NCBI RefSeq assembly: GCF_000208925.1
Contig: NW_001914907.1
Span: 16,015-80,014 of the forward strand
DNA length: 64,000 nucleotides
Direction: 5' to 3'
Source of the DNA: Entamoeba histolytica HM-1:IMSS
Taxonomy: Eukaryota > Evosea > Mastigamoebida > Endamoebidae
The notes beneath the pieces are model-generated. The model was not told where the DNA came from. It saw only the letters and a list, made by a program, of their open reading frames with translations, and made no database searches. Position 1 is the first letter of the stretch. Each line of letters begins with the position of its first letter. Made by a program: the position numbers and the translations under genes. Positions 47,133-57,982 of the stretch are shown piece by piece.

Positions 47133-48115
47133 TTGACTCTTCGAATATTATGATTTTTAAGTTTAACTATTTTCTTATAAGAAATTTAGTTTTATAAATT
47201 ATTTTTTGTTATTCTTCAATAAGAAATTTAATAATATTTATTAATATCATCTTCAAAAAAATCTCTTTCTTTCATAAAGTATTATATTAAACAAATTAAC
47301 TGAAAGAAATACTTTTCACTTGAAAAGAGAGTGTAGGTCCAAAGATGTTAGTTTTTAGTTTTATGCATATTGTTATACATTATCTTATTTACTACGTTCT
47401 TAGAAATAATGACTATGAGTTAATTATAAGTATTTTCTTTAAGAAATAATTTATTTGGTATGTTACAGGTCAACTAAATTACGTTTTGATGATATAAAAA
47501 TTAAAGAAGATTATTGTTAATTGATACCTTGATAAAACAGTATAATGTAAAATATAATAAAATATTAAACTAGAGTTGGTAAGTGTTATAGAAAAACAAA
47601 GTCTTAAATTCTTTAATTTTCTATACTATAAAAAGTAAAGTAATTGTTAAATCACAACAGTACTAAATATCAATTTTATTTTTTCTTGAATAGATAAACA
47701 TAATAACTTTTTTCGTTCTATTAAAACTTCAAAAATTGTTAATATTCAAATGAAAAACAATCACTTCTTTTTTTATCTTTACTTTTAAGGATATAATGCT
47801 TTATATTCTATAACTAAGTTGTATAATACATCTTTCTTTTAGAGAACATAATGAAATGTTTTCTATGTTTGACATAACACAATGAATTATATTTTTATAA
47901 GGATCATAAAAGAGAAGGAAACAGAAAGTGTTAAAGTTAATTGTTAATGAATGAGATTATCTTTATTAAAGTGATAAAGTTTAATACTAATAACTTTAGT
48001 CATTAGTTTTAGCAAGGTGAATAAAAAGAATATGTAAATAGTAAAAATATAGTAAAAAATAGTAAAACCCTATAGGAAAAAAGATGAACTTGTAAAGTAA
48101 ATTAATATAAAAAGA
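47133..48115. other. AT-rich spacer
   Basis: Almost 1 kb between divergent genes. A short coding-like patch (47457-47520, plus strand) ends in a stop and has no support. Otherwise nothing apart from the DENR promoter element. Confidence 0.45.
48081..48090 (+). promoter_or_regulatory. GATGAACT promoter element
   Basis: AAGATGAACT lies 26 bases upstream of the DENR ATG and contains ATGAACT, seven of the eight bases of the full GAAC element. Confidence 0.5.
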
Positions 48116-48607
48116 ATGTCAGAGGAAAAAAAGTATTACACAAAAGTTGAAATTGACTTATGTCCTCTCTGTCACTTACCAAAAGACTTATGTCCATATG
48201 GTCCAAATGCTGCTAAATGTACTAAAGCTCAAACAACAGAATCAAAAACAGAAGAACAATCTAATGAAGAAAAAAAAGGAGAAAGCAAAGATGAACAACA
48301 ACCAACAGAGTCAAAAGAAACAACTAAAAAAGACGTTAAAAAGGGAAAAGAACAAAAGAAAGTTATAAAAATTATGAATGTCAAACGAAATAAAAAACAG
48401 TCTGTGACAAAAATTGTTGGGGTTTTACAATTTGGTTTAAAACAACAAGACGTTTCTAAATTCGTTTCAAAAAAATTTTCAGTTGGTGCTAATATCGATA
48501 AAACAGTTGGTGTTGATTGTATTAATGTTCAAGGAGACTTTGTCCATGAAATAGCTGATATACTTGCTGAACAATTTAAAATTGACCCAGCTAATATTGA
48601 GTGCTAA
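48116..48607 (+). CDS. DENR: Density-regulated protein DENR (SUI1 domain)
   Basis: A 163-residue DENR/Tma22 homologue. The N-terminal zinc-binding CPLCHLPKDLCPYG is diagnostic, then a Lys/Glu/Gln-rich linker (about 40-85), then an SUI1/eIF1 domain from about residue 92 (KRNKKQSVTKIVGV). The C-terminal half holds VGADIDKT-like VGANIDKT and ends with IDPANIEC. DENR with MCT-1 acts in re-initiation and in recycling of the 40S subunit. It is slightly shorter than the human protein (198) because of the linker. A GAACT-type element sits upstream. Confidence 0.92.
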   Translation: MSEEKKYYTKVEIDLCPLCHLPKDLCPYGPNAAKCTKAQTTESKTEEQSNEEKKGESKDEQQPTESKETTKKDVKKGKEQKKVIKIMNVKRNKKQSVTKIVGVLQFGLKQQDVSKFVSKKFSVGANIDKTVGVDCINVQGDFVHEIADILAEQFKIDPANIEC

Positions 48608-48714
48608 TTGATCGTTTTTGGATTAAGTGGTAAAACCAATAAAGTTAGTTATATAATTTTTTAATACATTCTCTATAAAACCGATAGAGTCTTTTAAACA
48701 AAGACCAATGTAAA

Positions 48715-49154
48715 TTAACCAAAGACATTATCAATAGGTGAAAAGGTTAGTTCAATCTCTGGTTTTTGAACCTGAAACTCTCTTATTAAATCAGCAATGG
48801 TATCATCAGGATTTAATAAACAGTTGTTAAAGTATAACCTCTATTTTATTATTAATTAATTTGAACCATATTATATATAGTAGAAAAACAAACATAAGTA
48901 GTAGTTGTATCTCTTAATTGTTTGTTTATAAATAAAAGAATGTGTTCGACTGTTTTATCTTTTGACATTTTATATCCTTTTGGGAGTGCCTTTCCTCCTG
49001 GAATATTTATTCCTTTAAATCGAAGAATAGCTTTTCCATCTGATCCAATAGCTGGTTTAGTTGGTTGTGGTTGTTGTTGAGTTTGATTACTTTCCAAAGA
49101 AGGAGGAGGTATTTGTTCAGTGGATTTTGGTTGTTCTATTTGAGTATCTGTCAT
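48715..49154 (-). CDS. ATG12: Ubiquitin-like autophagy protein ATG12, spliced
   Basis: Exons 49154-48894 and 48840-48715 (minus strand) give 128 residues. Residues 1-40 are Pro/Gln/Thr-rich, as in other ATG12 N-termini. The Ub-like fold then starts at ILRFKGINIPGG. SKDKTVEHILLFINKQLR aligns to ATG12 (SGDKT-x-x-x-VIEFLRKQLK), and after the splice LYFNNCLLNPDDTIADL aligns to its LY-V-x-x-x-F-x-PS-PD-x-T-V. The protein ends with glycine (NVFG), the residue ATG12 needs for conjugation to ATG5. Without splicing the reading frame continues for 13 more codons and stops, losing all this. Expected role: ATG5-ATG12 conjugate assisting ATG8 lipidation. The partner genes are not in this window. Confidence 0.85.
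48841..48893 (-). other. 53-bp intron (GTTTGTTT...AAATAG)
   Basis: Minus-strand intron between ACT-TAT and AGG-TTA codons (phase 0). Reading through is open for 13 codons then stops, so intron retention would produce a 100-residue protein without the C-terminal glycine. Confidence 0.85.
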
Positions 49155-49326
49155 ATTGTTTTTTAGATTGGATTTTTAGAAGTGATAAGAAATAAAGAGA
49201 AATTAAAAAGTTTTATAGAAAAAAAAAATTATTAATAATTTCTTTATAAAAAATATAAAAAAAATGAAGGAAAGAAATTCTTTTGACAGAAAAAAAGAAA
49301 TCTCAAAAAACTGAATTATAAAACTA

Positions 49327-52300
49327 ATGTCAAGAAATCAACCTGTTATTTCTTCATCAGATGATAACTCTGGATCTAGTGATTCTCAAATGTCAGGAAG
49401 TGAAATTAAACAACAACAAAGACAAGGGTTTATGAGTAGACGTGATCGTCGAAGTTTGAATTCTCAACCATCTTCTCCTTTCTTTACAAAAAACAATAGC
49501 CGACCAATCACTATGACAGAAATATCTGGAAGTGAATCAGAAACTGTTTCCGAAAGTGGAAGGAATGAAACTGCTTCTGTTGGAGGAAGAGAGTGGAATA
49601 GAATTGCTGTAGATAAATTGTCACAAAAAAGTAGAAGACCAACATACGTTCTAAAAAAATTAAAACAAGCTGGTGTTTCTTCAGAAAGTAAACTTGAAAA
49701 TGAAGTTGAGCCAATTATGCAACCTCTTATTAATGATGATGACTTTATTGTCACTAATCAATTTAAGAAAATTTGTGGTTCTGAAGACAGTGAATTTATT
49801 GATGATGAAATTGAAAAAAAGAAATCATTATCAAATGTTTCAAATGAAAAAGAATATGATGAGAAAGAAGAATTATTCAGACCAAATTGGATTAAAGCAG
49901 AACAATACGATTTTTCTTCAAGAGGAATAAAACCACGAGCAATTTTTGCTGAAAACAATGCATGTTTAATGATTGATTCACATAATTGTTTTTTGTTTAG
50001 AGATAATGATTTTCATATGATTCCTAATTTATATAAAGAGACTATTCAAATGGGAGTTATTGATCCAACAGGAGTTCATATTATTTTATTATATTCTGGA
50101 AATAAAATGTCATATTGTGAACGTATTAAATTATCTCCAGTATTTTTTAATGTCTCTTATCCAGAAGAAGTTATTAAAGCCTCTGGAAATAAAGAAATTA
50201 AAATTTCTACTATTCGATTTGAACAAAAAGCATCAATGAATACTGAGCTTAATTTGTTTGTTGGAACAAATACTGGATGTATATTTTCATTAACTGTTCA
50301 CATCAAGAAAAACCCAATTCAAACTACTTCAGTTTCTGTTTATCCACTTCCTTTTGTTAAAGACGAAATTAATGAACGATCTTTATCTCAAAGTGGTAAA
50401 CATATAAAGGCAAAAACTGAATTGGTTAAAGATATCACTAATTTTAAAAATGAAGGAGAAATTACAGACATTTTTTGGATTATTGGTTCAATTTGTACAG
50501 TTATTTTAGCATGTACTAATAATATTGTGTTTCAAATTATTATTGAAACAAAAGGTTCTAATAAATTTGTTTATATAAGTGAAGTATCAAATAAACCACC
50601 TTATGAAATTGTTGAAGGAAGTAAAGGGATGATGATTGTTCAGTATGAAGGAATGACAGAAGATGCAATGAATTATCGAGTAAGTTATTTAACTGGACAA
50701 TACAAATTAAAAGATGGAAGAACTAGAAGGTCATTATTCCGTGGACGTTATGCATTTTTTAGTAATGATAAAGATGTGGATAAATTTAATGAAAGAGGAG
50801 TTTCAAATGATTATGTTGATTCAGATTTTGTTATTGAAACACCTAATCAAGTTTATCAATTATATCCAGACTCATTAGTTTGCTTTGATTATGATTATAA
50901 TACGAGTTGTACTAAATTAATTGAAGGAAAGGCAATTTGTATGACATTAGAAAAGAATAATCCAGTTGAAAGGTATATTTGGGTATGTACTGAATATTCA
51001 TTATATAAGATACATGCTGTTAAACCGGATTACGAAGAATTTTTTGATGTTCAACTTATTCAAAATATGATGAATGATGAAACGTTAATATTTGTATTAT
51101 TAAGAGCATTAGATAAAGTTATTAATGATTCAACAAATATCAAATCTCGATTACGAGTTTCATTATTATATACATGGTGTGTGATATTAATATTAAATAA
51201 TGTCAGAATTCAAGATCAAAGAGAGTTATTAAAGAAAAAATTAACTTATCTCATTAAAAAACGATTTTATGCTAAAACAATTATCGATAAAGAAATTATT
51301 CGTTATTTAATAAGAAATTGTGGTGATAGAGAATTATTTATTTGGTATTGTGAAACGAATAATGATATGGTTGGATTACTTAATTATTATATAGAGAATT
51401 GTGAATATTCAGAAGGTATTGAAGTATTAATTAAAATGTATTCATCTGAAGAAGCTGAAGAACGAGAAGAATGTATTCAATTAACTAAAAAATATTTTGG
51501 AGTATTATTTAGGGAAGAACCATTATTATTTAATGAATATTTAAAAACAAGAGATATTTTTGGTGAAGAATCTTTATATACTGTTTTAAGTTTAGTTGGA
51601 GAAGAAATTGAATTTAGTATTCTTCAACCATTTATTAGAAACTTAATTAATCAAAGAACGCATGATGGAATGGATGTCAGTGAATTATTAGAAATTTTGT
51701 TTTGGAAATACCTTAAAGAAGAGCCAGGAACATCTGCTGAATTAGATAAAAATATGAATAGTTTATTATTTTCAAGAATTAATGTTCCTGTTACAAGTAT
51801 TTATATTATTAGAGAATTAAAAAGAAGAAGAATGTATCGTTCATTGTCATGTATTTATGAAAATAATGGAAATTATGCAGAAGCAATTGAAATGAAAGGA
51901 TTAATGATTAAACAAAGTGATAAACAATTATCTCAACTTCAAGATGAAATTGATAAAATGTTTGAATTAGTAGGAAAAGAACCAAATGAACAAAATAGAG
52001 AAACTTTAGTTGTTCAAGCATTAAAATGGTTTGTTGATGCATGTGATACTGGTGTTGGAGAAAAATATGTTTTAGATGTTATTAAAAATCATAAAATATC
52101 GATTCAATCAGTATTAGCATCTTTACCATTAATTCTTCCAAGTTTTAGACAATGGAAATTAAAAGATATGATGGAAATGATTGATGCTAAATTTAAAGAA
52201 TATAAAACAAAAGGAGATGATTTATTAAGTATGGTTTTTCTTTCAAATTCACAAGTTGCTGAAATGTCTCAGAAACTTGCTCAGAAAGAATTGTCATTTG

Positions 52301-52605
52301 CTGAACCATCATTCCAATATGTTGTTTATTCTGATGAGGATGTATGTAGTATGTGTAGAAAAAAATTAAATGAGATAGATTCTCAACTTATTATGTTTTG
52401 TTGTGGTCATAAATATCATCGTGACTGTATTATCAATGAATTAAACTTACACAAAACTTCATTTGCTGTAAAAGTTCTTACTGAGTATGAAAAAGATAAT
52501 GACATTAACGTATTAGCTAATGAATGTTTGTTATGTAGTTGTCATGCAACCGAATTAACTCATTTTTCACTTGACGAAACTAATGATGATTCTTGGAATC
52601 TTTAA
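49327..52605 (+). CDS. VPS18: VPS18, HOPS/CORVET core subunit
   Basis: A 1092-residue protein of the Pep3/Vps18 family: a Ser/Arg-rich N-terminus (1-150), a beta-propeller region (about 200-580), an alpha-solenoid with clathrin-like repeats (about 610-980) and a C-terminal RING. The RING begins C1007-x2-C1010 (VCSMCRKKL), continues FCCGHKYHRDC and ends with CLLCSC, matching Vps18. Vps18 joins the shared core of HOPS and CORVET, which tether endosomes, lysosomes and vacuoles and bind Rab7/Rab5 GTPases. Slightly longer than human VPS18 (973) owing to the disordered N-terminus. Single exon. Confidence 0.88.
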   Translation: MSRNQPVISSSDDNSGSSDSQMSGSEIKQQQRQGFMSRRDRRSLNSQPSSPFFTKNNSRPITMTEISGSESETVSESGRNETASVGGREWNRIAVDKLSQKSRRPTYVLKKLKQAGVSSESKLENEVEPIMQPLINDDDFIVTNQFKKICGSEDSEFIDDEIEKKKSLSNVSNEKEYDEKEELFRPNWIKAEQYDFSSRGIKPRAIFAENNACLMIDSHNCFLFRDNDFHMIPNLYKETIQMGVIDPTGVHIILLYSGNKMSYCERIKLSPVFFNVSYPEEVIKASGNKEIKISTIRFEQKASMNTELNLFVGTNTGCIFSLTVHIKKNPIQTTSVSVYPLPFVKDEINERSLSQSGKHIKAKTELVKDITNFKNEGEITDIFWIIGSICTVILACTNNIVFQIIIETKGSNKFVYISEVSNKPPYEIVEGSKGMMIVQYEGMTEDAMNYRVSYLTGQYKLKDGRTRRSLFRGRYAFFSNDKDVDKFNERGVSNDYVDSDFVIETPNQVYQLYPDSLVCFDYDYNTSCTKLIEGKAICMTLEKNNPVERYIWVCTEYSLYKIHAVKPDYEEFFDVQLIQNMMNDETLIFVLLRALDKVINDSTNIKSRLRVSLLYTWCVILILNNVRIQDQRELLKKKLTYLIKKRFYAKTIIDKEIIRYLIRNCGDRELFIWYCETNNDMVGLLNYYIENCEYSEGIEVLIKMYSSEEAEEREECIQLTKKYFGVLFREEPLLFNEYLKTRDIFGEESLYTVLSLVGEEIEFSILQPFIRNLINQRTHDGMDVSELLEILFWKYLKEEPGTSAELDKNMNSLLFSRINVPVTSIYIIRELKRRRMYRSLSCIYENNGNYAEAIEMKGLMIKQSDKQLSQLQDEIDKMFELVGKEPNEQNRETLVVQALKWFVDACDTGVGEKYVLDVIKNHKISIQSVLASLPLILPSFRQWKLKDMMEMIDAKFKEYKTKGDDLLSMVFLSNSQVAEMSQKLAQKELSFAEPSFQYVVYSDEDVCSMCRKKLNEIDSQLIMFCCGHKYHRDCIINELNLHKTSFAVKVLTEYEKDNDINVLANECLLCSCHATELTHFSLDETNDDSWNL

Positions 52606-53291
52606 TCCAAATTCATTCAAACTGAAATCTCCTTGTTTTTTTTATCTTTCAGGTTGTTGAAATTGATTTTTATTTTTTTTTAAAAAACAAAGGATATGCT
52701 TTAATTTTCATTAATACTATAAAATTTATTAATATTTTTTTCATAAAGCAGTATTTTTGAATTTCATTATAATAAGAATTACAATATAACTAAAATTTCA
52801 ACAAATAAAATGTCAATAATGTCAATAATAATTTATATAAATACAGTCAATTGATTAAAGAAGGTTATTTTAACAACATAATAAAGGAATAGTATATGAA
52901 AAAGAAATTAAAAGAATTGAATAAGATTAGCGTTCATTTATTTATGTTTTTTTTTAAATATAACACTAATATATATTATATAAAAGTTATGAAAAAGAAA
53001 TATACTGTAAATGAATTAATAAAAATATCAATTAAAAAGTAAATACAGTCAAATCTATCTTTATTAATTAAATTATTTCAAGAACATAACTTAAGACAAT
53101 AAACTTTAATTTGATATCTTTGTATCTAATGTTTATTATAAATAAAAAAAGACACTTCAAACTAGGATATAAAAGTTATGTTAATATTTTCAACCATAGT
53201 TAGACTAATACACCTAAACTCTAACAATTTTTAATTAAAAAATACACTTATTAGAATGAATATTGATTCAACCTGAATTTAAAAAAAACTA
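52606..53291. other. AT-rich convergent spacer
   Basis: About 690 bases between convergent stops. Nothing recognised. Confidence 0.45.
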
Positions 53292-55247
53292 TTAATTTAA
53301 TAATTTGTTGCAATAGTCAGTAATTTCACCTGCATCATTTCCATAAACATTTAAAATTTCTTTTACTGATTTCTCAATTGAAGGTGTTTTAGGTACTTTG
53401 CAGAATAAGACAAGAAGAACAAGAATAAGAAAATCATATTTTTCCAAATTACTTTCGTCTTGAATCAATATTTCTTGATGAGAAATGATCCATGGAATCA
53501 CTTGTTCATTTGCAAGTGAAACAATAGAATGAACAAGTTCATTTGAAGAGTCAACTTCAGAAATGATATGAATAAGAGAGTATAATGACTCAACATTTTC
53601 TGGTGTCAATTCATTCATTCTTTTCATAAATTCAATAACTATATTTCCAAGTGTATCTATTTCATTTATATTAATTAAATGCAATTCGCATAATCCAAAC
53701 AATGCTTTTGCAGCTGTATGTTCATAACAAGAGTCAATGTAGTCTCTCATCAATTGTACAAAACGATGAACAAAATGACTTTTATTATCTTCTGCTTTAA
53801 GAATATCAAATTTAACATTCTTAATTACATCTACAAAAATTGATGCAATATCAGGTGTTTTGTCACAATATGCTTTTACTGCTTTAACAAGATAAGAAAG
53901 TCCAGACTCACATTGGTTCATTGATTCTTCAATACCTTTCTTTTTCATTATCACTTCATATGAAAACATCTTTTGTAATACAACAAGTCCCCAATACAAT
54001 GCTGTGTCTCTATCATTTTTAATTTCACTTTTAACTTTTGGTGGTTCATCATCTTCTTCAATATCAATAATTGTACATCTACCAATAGTAGCAATCACAT
54101 TTTGAACAGACAATCTCTTGATGTGTTGATAAACAAGATTAGACTGTGTGTTTGATGTTATTAATCGAATCAATATTAATGCCATAGCCTTTAATCCAAG
54201 AACACCTAACATTTGTGGGTGTTGTCCTCCTGCATTATCTGCTCCAAGATGAGCCAATAATGGTTGTGTTGGTAGAGCTAGAAGAACTGAGTCACACATA
54301 ATAACACTTTCTTCATGAAGTTCTTTGACAACACTTAGACATGAAATAAGTGTTTGAATAGCAAAATATCGAACATCTACACTACCATATTTTGAAGGTT
54401 TATTCTTAATATAATTTTGAATAATTCCAAAATAAATATTTGTGGTAAGTAATTCTTTTGCAATTTCTTCGTAATGAGCACAATTAGCAATAATAGCATG
54501 TAGATGAACTTCAGTTCTAATATCACATTCTTTGTTTAATTTTTCTATAGCAAGATGACATACTTTCTTTATTGTTTCAACATTATTCACTGATTTAATT
54601 AATCCAGCAATACACCGTATTGTTGCATGTAATGATGGTACATCATTTTGAATTGGTTCATTAAGAAGACTTTCTAAAACTTGATTACAATCAACCCCAT
54701 TCTTTTCAAGTAAATTACGATGAGCCAATGTTCCTACAGAAGATAATAATGATAGTCTTTTACTTGGAACCATTTGGCTCATTGTTTCTGATGGAGTTGA
54801 TGTAAGTAAAGAACAAAGTTTCTTTGATATACGAGGTGCTAATAATGGACACATTAATCCATGAAGAAGAAGATATGACACAGACTCTATTAACTCAGAT
54901 GATGGAGAATCTAAGAGAGGAATTAATTTTTCATGCCATTTTTGTTGAATTAAAGGAACTTGACATGCTTCAGAAGTAGAAAGAAGTAATAATAAATGTT
55001 CAGGTATATATGGCTTTGTTGTAGGTTGGTCAACAGTTGGAAGTAATGCAGTTAGTACTTCTTCAAGATTGTCATTTAATTCATCTGGATAGTCTGATGT
55101 TGGGATTGAGTCTTCTGGTTGTTTTGGTGTTTTTTCTATTTTGTTTTGTTCAGGTGATTCAAAAAGATAAATGTATTGTCGTACAACAGCAAGTCTCTCT
55201 TCAAGGGTTTGTATGTGTGAGAGGTACTTGTCAAGAGTATCAGCCAT
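53292..55247 (-). CDS. Helical-repeat protein of unknown function
   Basis: A 651-residue, almost entirely alpha-helical protein. From about residue 85 onward, alternating hydrophobic helices of 15-20 residues (for example ESVSYLLLHGLMCPLLAP, LGVLGLKAMALILIRLITSN) resemble HEAT or ARM repeats, but no repeat matches a named family. The first 70 residues hold a short coiled coil (TLEERLAVVRQYIYLFE) and a Pro/Glu-rich linker. It has no signal peptide or membrane segment, so cytosolic or nuclear. Length and layout would suit a scaffold or adaptor; I do not assign a role. Single exon, with a clear ATG. Confidence 0.65.
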   Translation of the reverse strand: MADTLDKYLSHIQTLEERLAVVRQYIYLFESPEQNKIEKTPKQPEDSIPTSDYPDELNDNLEEVLTALLPTVDQPTTKPYIPEHLLLLLSTSEACQVPLIQQKWHEKLIPLLDSPSSELIESVSYLLLHGLMCPLLAPRISKKLCSLLTSTPSETMSQMVPSKRLSLLSSVGTLAHRNLLEKNGVDCNQVLESLLNEPIQNDVPSLHATIRCIAGLIKSVNNVETIKKVCHLAIEKLNKECDIRTEVHLHAIIANCAHYEEIAKELLTTNIYFGIIQNYIKNKPSKYGSVDVRYFAIQTLISCLSVVKELHEESVIMCDSVLLALPTQPLLAHLGADNAGGQHPQMLGVLGLKAMALILIRLITSNTQSNLVYQHIKRLSVQNVIATIGRCTIIDIEEDDEPPKVKSEIKNDRDTALYWGLVVLQKMFSYEVIMKKKGIEESMNQCESGLSYLVKAVKAYCDKTPDIASIFVDVIKNVKFDILKAEDNKSHFVHRFVQLMRDYIDSCYEHTAAKALFGLCELHLININEIDTLGNIVIEFMKRMNELTPENVESLYSLIHIISEVDSSNELVHSIVSLANEQVIPWIISHQEILIQDESNLEKYDFLILVLLVLFCKVPKTPSIEKSVKEILNVYGNDAGEITDYCNKLLN

Positions 55248-55557
55248 AAGAAATTAGAATGAAATACAAAGTACTTTGTTATAGGGTTTATACATTAAAC
55301 CAATCATTTTTTCTAATTTCTCAAATGATAATTGTTGGTGTGGTGGTTAAACACTATTAATCTATAATTTTTATTCAAAGAAAGAAGTTCTGAAGAAATT
55401 AGTGTGTTTGATAAGGGTATAGTCAACACAAACAAGAAGATGAAATAAAACACAGCAATGAAGATAATAAAAGAAAAGGAATATCAAAAAAAAGAAATAA
55501 AATTTTTGTTATAAAAAACCCTTCAAAAAAAAACCTAAAACTTTCACCATTCAAAAG
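55248..55557. other. Divergent spacer upstream of PNO1
   Basis: 310 bases, purine-rich close to the PNO1 start. No consensus core-promoter box seen. Confidence 0.4.
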
Positions 55558-56220
55558 ATGGCAGCTAAACCAGAATTCCAAGAAATTAAACAACAACAAA
55601 TTCATAATGAAGAAGAACTTAGAGAAATTCATGTTCCAGGACAACGATTTAATTATGTTAAAGAAAATTGGATAGGAATATATCAACCGATTGTTTCACA
55701 ATTAAAATTGAATATTCGAATGAATCCATCAAAGAAACTTATTCAACTAAAAACAAATGATAAAAGTCAATTAGATTCTCTTCAAAAAGCATCTGATTTT
55801 ATTAACGCCATTGGAAAGGGGTTTGAAGTTAAAGATGCCATTGCTTTACTTAGAATGGATGATATATTTGTTGATTCATTTGAAATTGAAGATGTTAAAA
55901 AATTACATGGAGACCATTTAAATCGTGCTATTGGACGTATTGCTGGTAAAGATGGTAAAACTAAATTTTCAATTGAAAACACTACACATACTCGTATTGT
56001 AATGCAATATAAGTTTGTTTTATAGTTCATTTTAAAGAATATTTTATTGTCATTATTAATATTGGTATTTATTAATTGTAGAAAGATTCATATTATGGGA
56101 AGTTATGCCAATATCAAGATTGCTCGTGACGCAATCCAAGACCTTATTCTTGGAGCTCCACCAGGAAAAGTATACAATAATCTTCGTACTATTGCATCTA
56201 GAATGGATTCTGCTCTTTAA
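55558..56220 (+). CDS. PNO1: KH-domain ribosome assembly factor PNO1/Dim2, spliced
   Basis: Exons 55558-56012 and 56082-56220 give 197 residues. The protein has the double-KH fold of PNO1/Dim2: KLIQLKT and ALLRMDDIFVDSFEIEDVK (first, degenerate KH), then HGDHLNRAIGRIAGKDGKTK with the KH GxxG-like GKDGKT. Across the splice TRIVMQYKKIHIMGSYANIK and ARDAIQDLILGAPPGKVY match the end of yeast and human PNO1. It binds 18S rRNA 3'-end precursors and recruits the Dim1 methyltransferase and Nob1 in 40S maturation. Without splicing the frame ends five codons into the intron and would lack the RNA-binding C-terminus. Confidence 0.93.
56013..56081 (+). other. 69-bp intron (GTTTGTTT...TTGTAG)
   Basis: Splits a lysine codon (AA|A, phase 2) in the second KH domain of PNO1. 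Confidence 0.85.
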
Positions 56221-57190
56221 TTTGATTGTTTGTTTTAAATAGTTGTCTGGTTAAATATGTTTGGTATTATCTAAATAAGATTTTCATCTTCATTTTGTTT
56301 ATATTATACTTAAAACAGTTAGTAAAAATTATAGAAGAAATAAGTACTGATATTGAGATAATCAAATGAGATTCAAATAAATGTAAAATGATTAATTAAA
56401 AGGATAAGGTGTTGGCAATACGTTTTATGACTGTACAACTACTTTTTAAGATTCTATTAAGTTAAAAGTGTTTTTGTTTTAATCATGTTCATTGAACAGA
56501 AGTGGTTTATTAAAACTTTGTATTAAAATATTCTTGGTGAAACAAAACATAATAAAGAGAAAGCTAGTTTGGTATATACTAAAACAAATGAAAAGAATGT
56601 CTAAATATATGGCAAAACTTACAGAGTAAATAAGACTTTTGAGGTTCTATCTAAAATAAGAAAATAGGTAAGAATCAAAATGAAGAATGGAAGAAAACAA
56701 TAACCATTTGGAAAGAATCTTTTTTATGATAAAATGTTATTAAAGTACTTAGTAAATACTTCAACATTAAAATCTTAAGAAAATTTATACTAAATGAAAG
56801 ATCAGATTCTAAGGGTATAAGAAGAGTTTCAAGAGAGAATAAATTTAAGTCTTGGTTCAAAGATTTATATGATAATTATTCAGAAATAAGATAAAAAGAA
56901 ATAAGAAAGAATAATTAACATACTTATGCTAAATGAAATAAAATGATTGGTAATTTAATAAGAAGGAATTCAATAGTAAATGATAGCAAGAAAATTATAA
57001 CTACCAAACATATCATATAAATAAAACGTTTAAAATTTTTTTTTCATTCTAATTTAAACAACAAAAAATTATTTAATGTTCAATTTTTGTTTTATTGAAG
57101 TATAGTTTAATAGAAGAAATAAATACTATGAAATAGTAAAGAGAATTTGACACGAGTTTTGTTTTAAGAATCATCTGAATAACAAGTATA
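56221..57190. other. AT-rich spacer
   Basis: About 970 bases between tandem genes with no recognised feature and no clear core-promoter element upstream of the next gene. Confidence 0.45.
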
Positions 57191-57760
57191 ATGACTTGGT
57201 TTATTAGTGTTAGTCTTTTATTTATTGTTTGCAATGCAATGGAAATACATCAATTTGTCATTAATAAAGGAAAGCACTTATATCCTATTCAATTACAAGA
57301 TAATGAAACAATACAAATTTTCCATACAGAACGGTTATATGAAGAGATTAAAGTATATAAAACAACTCATGAAATATACATAGAATCACCAATAACATTA
57401 AAAGCAGAATATTCCATAATTCAATCAAAAGAAGAATGTATTTGTAAGAAATGTCAGTATGACTGTAATATAGAAACTAAAGAATGTATGATAGGGACAT
57501 TAAAACGTGGGACATTTACATTTGATTCATTTCTTGATTTATTAATGCCTACAAAATCATTGCTTATTTTCATCATCTTTTCTGTGTTAGTTGTTGTAAG
57601 TGTTTGTATGGTTTGTACAATGACATGTAGATTTGTTGATTGCTTTACTGATATATTGTGTAACAAAGCAAAAGCACGACAAAAAAAGCTTGAAAAGGAA
57701 ATGAGAAAAAATATGAAAGAATCTGCTAAACAACATGCATTAGAACTCTCTGCTTTGTAG
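57191..57760 (+). CDS. Type I membrane protein with short Cys motif
   Basis: A 189-residue protein: signal peptide (1-16, ending CNA), an ectodomain of about 100 residues, a transmembrane helix (about 121-145, LLIFIIFSVLVVVSVCMVC) and a basic cytosolic tail (KAKARQKKLEKEMRKNMK). The ectodomain is beta-rich, with one compact cysteine cluster ECICKKCQYDCNIETKEC just before the helix. The tail is a likely short coiled coil. I do not recognise a family. The design, with a small ectodomain and basic tail, would suit a receptor-like or sorting adaptor, but nothing supports a specific role. Confidence 0.6.
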   Translation: MTWFISVSLLFIVCNAMEIHQFVINKGKHLYPIQLQDNETIQIFHTERLYEEIKVYKTTHEIYIESPITLKAEYSIIQSKEECICKKCQYDCNIETKECMIGTLKRGTFTFDSFLDLLMPTKSLLIFIIFSVLVVVSVCMVCTMTCRFVDCFTDILCNKAKARQKKLEKEMRKNMKESAKQHALELSAL

Positions 57761-57982
57761 ACGTCTTTTCATAAGAGTTCAACCATTTATTAGCTTTTAT
57801 AAAACAATTGAATACTTCCATTAAGAAATCACTTAAAAATTAATATAAACAAAATAAAACTAGAAATTATTCAAACAATAATAAGACTCATATACCTATG
57901 TTTGAGTACAAAAATAAAGGTTAACAGAACCTGTTTGAAAAGCTGTGTGTTGCCATAGTTCATAAAGGGATTGAATGTTCCT

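Noticed and set aside
47457..47520. Short coding-like patch on the plus strand
   Set aside because: Only about 20 codons, no start or splice partner, and no similarity noticed; likely chance.
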